A DNA stretch of 64,000 bases from JBFWWP01 sp050246115 (GTDB lineage Bacteria > Planctomycetota > UBA8108 > UBA1146 > JAJFFE01). The notes beneath the pieces were generated by a model that saw only the letters and a list, made by a program, of their open reading frames with translations, had not been told where the DNA came from and made no database searches. Below, in pieces: positions 63,501-64,000 of the stretch. The stretch covers positions 369,655-433,654 of the forward strand of contig JBFWWP010000001.1 of NCBI GenBank assembly GCA_050246115.1. Direction: 5' to 3'. Position 1 is the stretch's first letter. The number at the start of each line of letters is the position of its first letter. Made by a program: the position numbers and the translations under genes.

Positions 63501-64000
63501 ACCGCGCAGGCCGGGCGTTCATCGCGCTGGGCCTCACCGATCGAGCGCTCCGCATGTATCGCGAACTCCTCGCGAGGTTCGAGCGTCTGGCGGAGTTGGA
63601 ACCGGATCGCTCGGACTACCAGCGTGATCTATCGGTCTTCTACGAACGAATGGGAGACCTGTATCGGGCGCTGGGTCAGGGTCAGCAGGCGCGGGAAGCG
63701 TTCCAGAGCGCTCTGGAGATTGCGCAGCGTCTGGCGGAGTTGGAACCGGATCGCTCGGACTACCAGCGTGATCTATCGGTCTTCTACGAACGAATGGGAG
63801 ACCTGTATCGGGCGCTGGGTCAGGGTCAGCAGGCGCGGGAGTACTATGAGAAAGACCTGGAGATTGCGCAGCGTCTGGCGGAGTTGGAACCGGATCGCTC
63901 GGACTACCAGCGTGATCTCTCGGTCTCCTACAACAATATGGGAGACCTGTATCGGGCGCTGGGTCAGGGTCAGCAGGCGCGGGAAGCGTTCCAGAGCGCT
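60572..64000 (+). CDS. TIR-CHAT-NTPase-TPR protein, incomplete at the window end
   Basis: 1143 codons to the last base with no stop. A TIR domain (about 8-120; VRVFCCHRSTDKAAVKAVVD, WVRREL Glu) is followed by a caspase-like CHAT protease domain. Its catalytic His is H371/H375 in VLHVSCHGG, and the catalytic Cys is C417 in LSACHGA. Next is a STAND-type NTPase with P-loop GIGGVGKSS (574-582) and Walker B LLLVFDDFEQ. TPR-like repeats (RLAELEPDRSDYQRDLS units) follow to the edge. GTG start with GAGGAG eight bases upstream. It would couple ligand sensing by TPRs to two different death-type effectors. Confidence 0.9.
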   Translation, partial: MSEPSPGQVRVFCCHRSTDKAAVKAVVDTLRQRGIDAWFDIYEIDPGSDFVAEIEHGLERSEIGLVFLSATAGESVWVRRELSYFTWASVHEGKTVVPVVIGADAWIPPLMRPLDRVPIEDVERLIDAIHGRPKSPRVGHRVDGQRVHRFELTVDRDGDELTLSPQLDGHGALGVRRATVRPSVQRAVEAFARGEFLRGTHRGPDETALSRAERSLTELGHELWGLLLPTDVGEALLALLEGVGGQIGSQVELRLRSDDPWVLGLPVDALREPNGSLLALRPTLSTLRGPKNGAASVPALAGPLKVLVAVAAPDETKTQSAVLDLERELQNILDAVESEALLENTEVQILEVGHPVPIVNALKRDQYQVLHVSCHGGPGTLELETEEGAPHVVSASELVDALRTAQRPLPLVFLSACHGAREAGDVASVTAALLAGGVRAVVTTLGPISDAYATELARHFYEALAVAERPLASRALADARRRIERARSERRQRACAPEECQPEFGTVALFVAGEESGLIDRGLAKEPIRERSRPAATGPVPLLGLGDLVGRRNELRDVLRILRGSGHAGLVLLGIGGVGKSSVAGRAMAQLGEQGWAVAAVQGRFDIAAAAREAVASLTTAGRSDAAAVLRAVQDDELASLAALRQILGRERLLLVFDDFEQNLPRGGGGWIDGSTPELFGALLLGCQRGRILVTSRHPLPGMAPRLAEVHLGPLSTAQARKLVRRLPALHARSPQDVIDVLRTIGGHPRVLEFLDGLLRGGQARLARVTEKLQRLANAQHLDLTAPRPNLSEAAASAVALGARDVFLEELLGLAQAEGHHEVLLHAAVSNLPIELAGLSRLLDEAGLAPLDLAASVRRLVELSLLVAIGPGATWVHRWTAEGFCQSVPGEAQRARANRVGRYRGWRVANETHALEDAQEAVRNFLTGEDYDAASATATACLDAMERFRRTGAIAAFASEVCDLLPTDHPGHPALADRAGRAFIALGLTDRALRMYRELLARFERLAELEPDRSDYQRDLSVFYERMGDLYRALGQGQQAREAFQSALEIAQRLAELEPDRSDYQRDLSVFYERMGDLYRALGQGQQAREYYEKDLEIAQRLAELEPDRSDYQRDLSVSYNNMGDLYRALGQGQQAREAFQSA
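63584..64000 (+). repeat. 144-bp near-identical tandem repeats in the TIR-CHAT gene
   Basis: Units start at 63584, 63728 and 63872 (period exactly 144 bp, 48 codons, one TPR plus linker); the third is cut by the window end. They are almost identical at DNA level, which implies recent duplication or gene conversion and probable copy-number variation. Confidence 0.93.

Noticed and set aside
63584..64000. Regular repeats considered as a CRISPR array
   Set aside because: Period is 144 bp, a multiple of three, and every unit encodes a TPR in frame with the gene; no spacers.

Overview
The window is GC-rich bacterial DNA with no rRNA or tRNA gene that I could recognise. The best guess is a Planctomycetota-type genome. 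Two secreted enzymes (haem peroxidase, arylsulfotransferase-like) end in the short Cys- and Asp-rich dockerin-like tail common in that phylum, and the content includes DUF1570, AsmA-like and CvpA genes and a large set of TIR/NACHT/CHAT/Roco proteins. This taxonomic call is inference only.

Region 1 (about 0.2-36.8 kb) is ordinary chromosome. A long leftward run carries an Opp/Dpp-type oligopeptide ABC importer (13.5 to 7.3 kb), a rhomboid protease, a DUF445 membrane protein, a 1030-residue secreted aromatic-repeat protein, a DUF2784 protein and an MsbA-like exporter; several start and stop codons overlap. A rightward pair (TPR protein, MiaE) follows. A second leftward block (22.2 to 15.5 kb) has CvpA, an AsmA-like protein, an NAD-isocitrate dehydrogenase, a CDP-alcohol phosphatidyltransferase, CdsA and PlsC, so it is largely phospholipid synthesis. 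Then come the secreted peroxidase, an SDR, a rhodanese, a CPBP protease with QueG, a TIGR01777 epimerase, the secreted arylsulfotransferase-like protein, an SDR-DUF2867 protein, DinB, DUF3303, and a metalloprotease-like gene that looks truncated at its 5' end.

Region 2 (37-46.9 kb) is a diversity-generating retroelement, DGR-1. It has one template repeat, a reverse transcriptase, an Avd protein on the opposite strand, and two receptor-like target genes, TIR-NACHT-FGE and DUF4062-NACHT-FGE. Their C-terminal variable repeats differ from the template at template adenines. A TRAFs-binding-type protein sits beside them.

Region 3 (47.2-59.8 kb) is a second, distinct DGR. It has a SLOG-like membrane protein, an FGE target, an HRDC accessory protein, and a reverse transcriptase whose open frame runs through its own template repeat into a further FGE target. 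These are followed by an LRR-Roco-TIR protein, a ClpX-like AAA+ ATPase and a third FGE target. All three variable repeats are followed by the same 72-bp tail.

Region 4 (59.8-64 kb) has a truncated TIR remnant and a TIR-CHAT-NTPase-TPR protein that runs off the window end through near-identical 144-bp repeats.

Together, regions 2-4 look like a defence/self-recognition island. Signalling domains (TIR, CHAT, NACHT, Roco, AAA+) are joined or adjacent to C-type-lectin-fold FGE sensor domains that two separate retroelements can hypermutate. The most unusual feature is the RT-template-target single open frame at 51492-53633.
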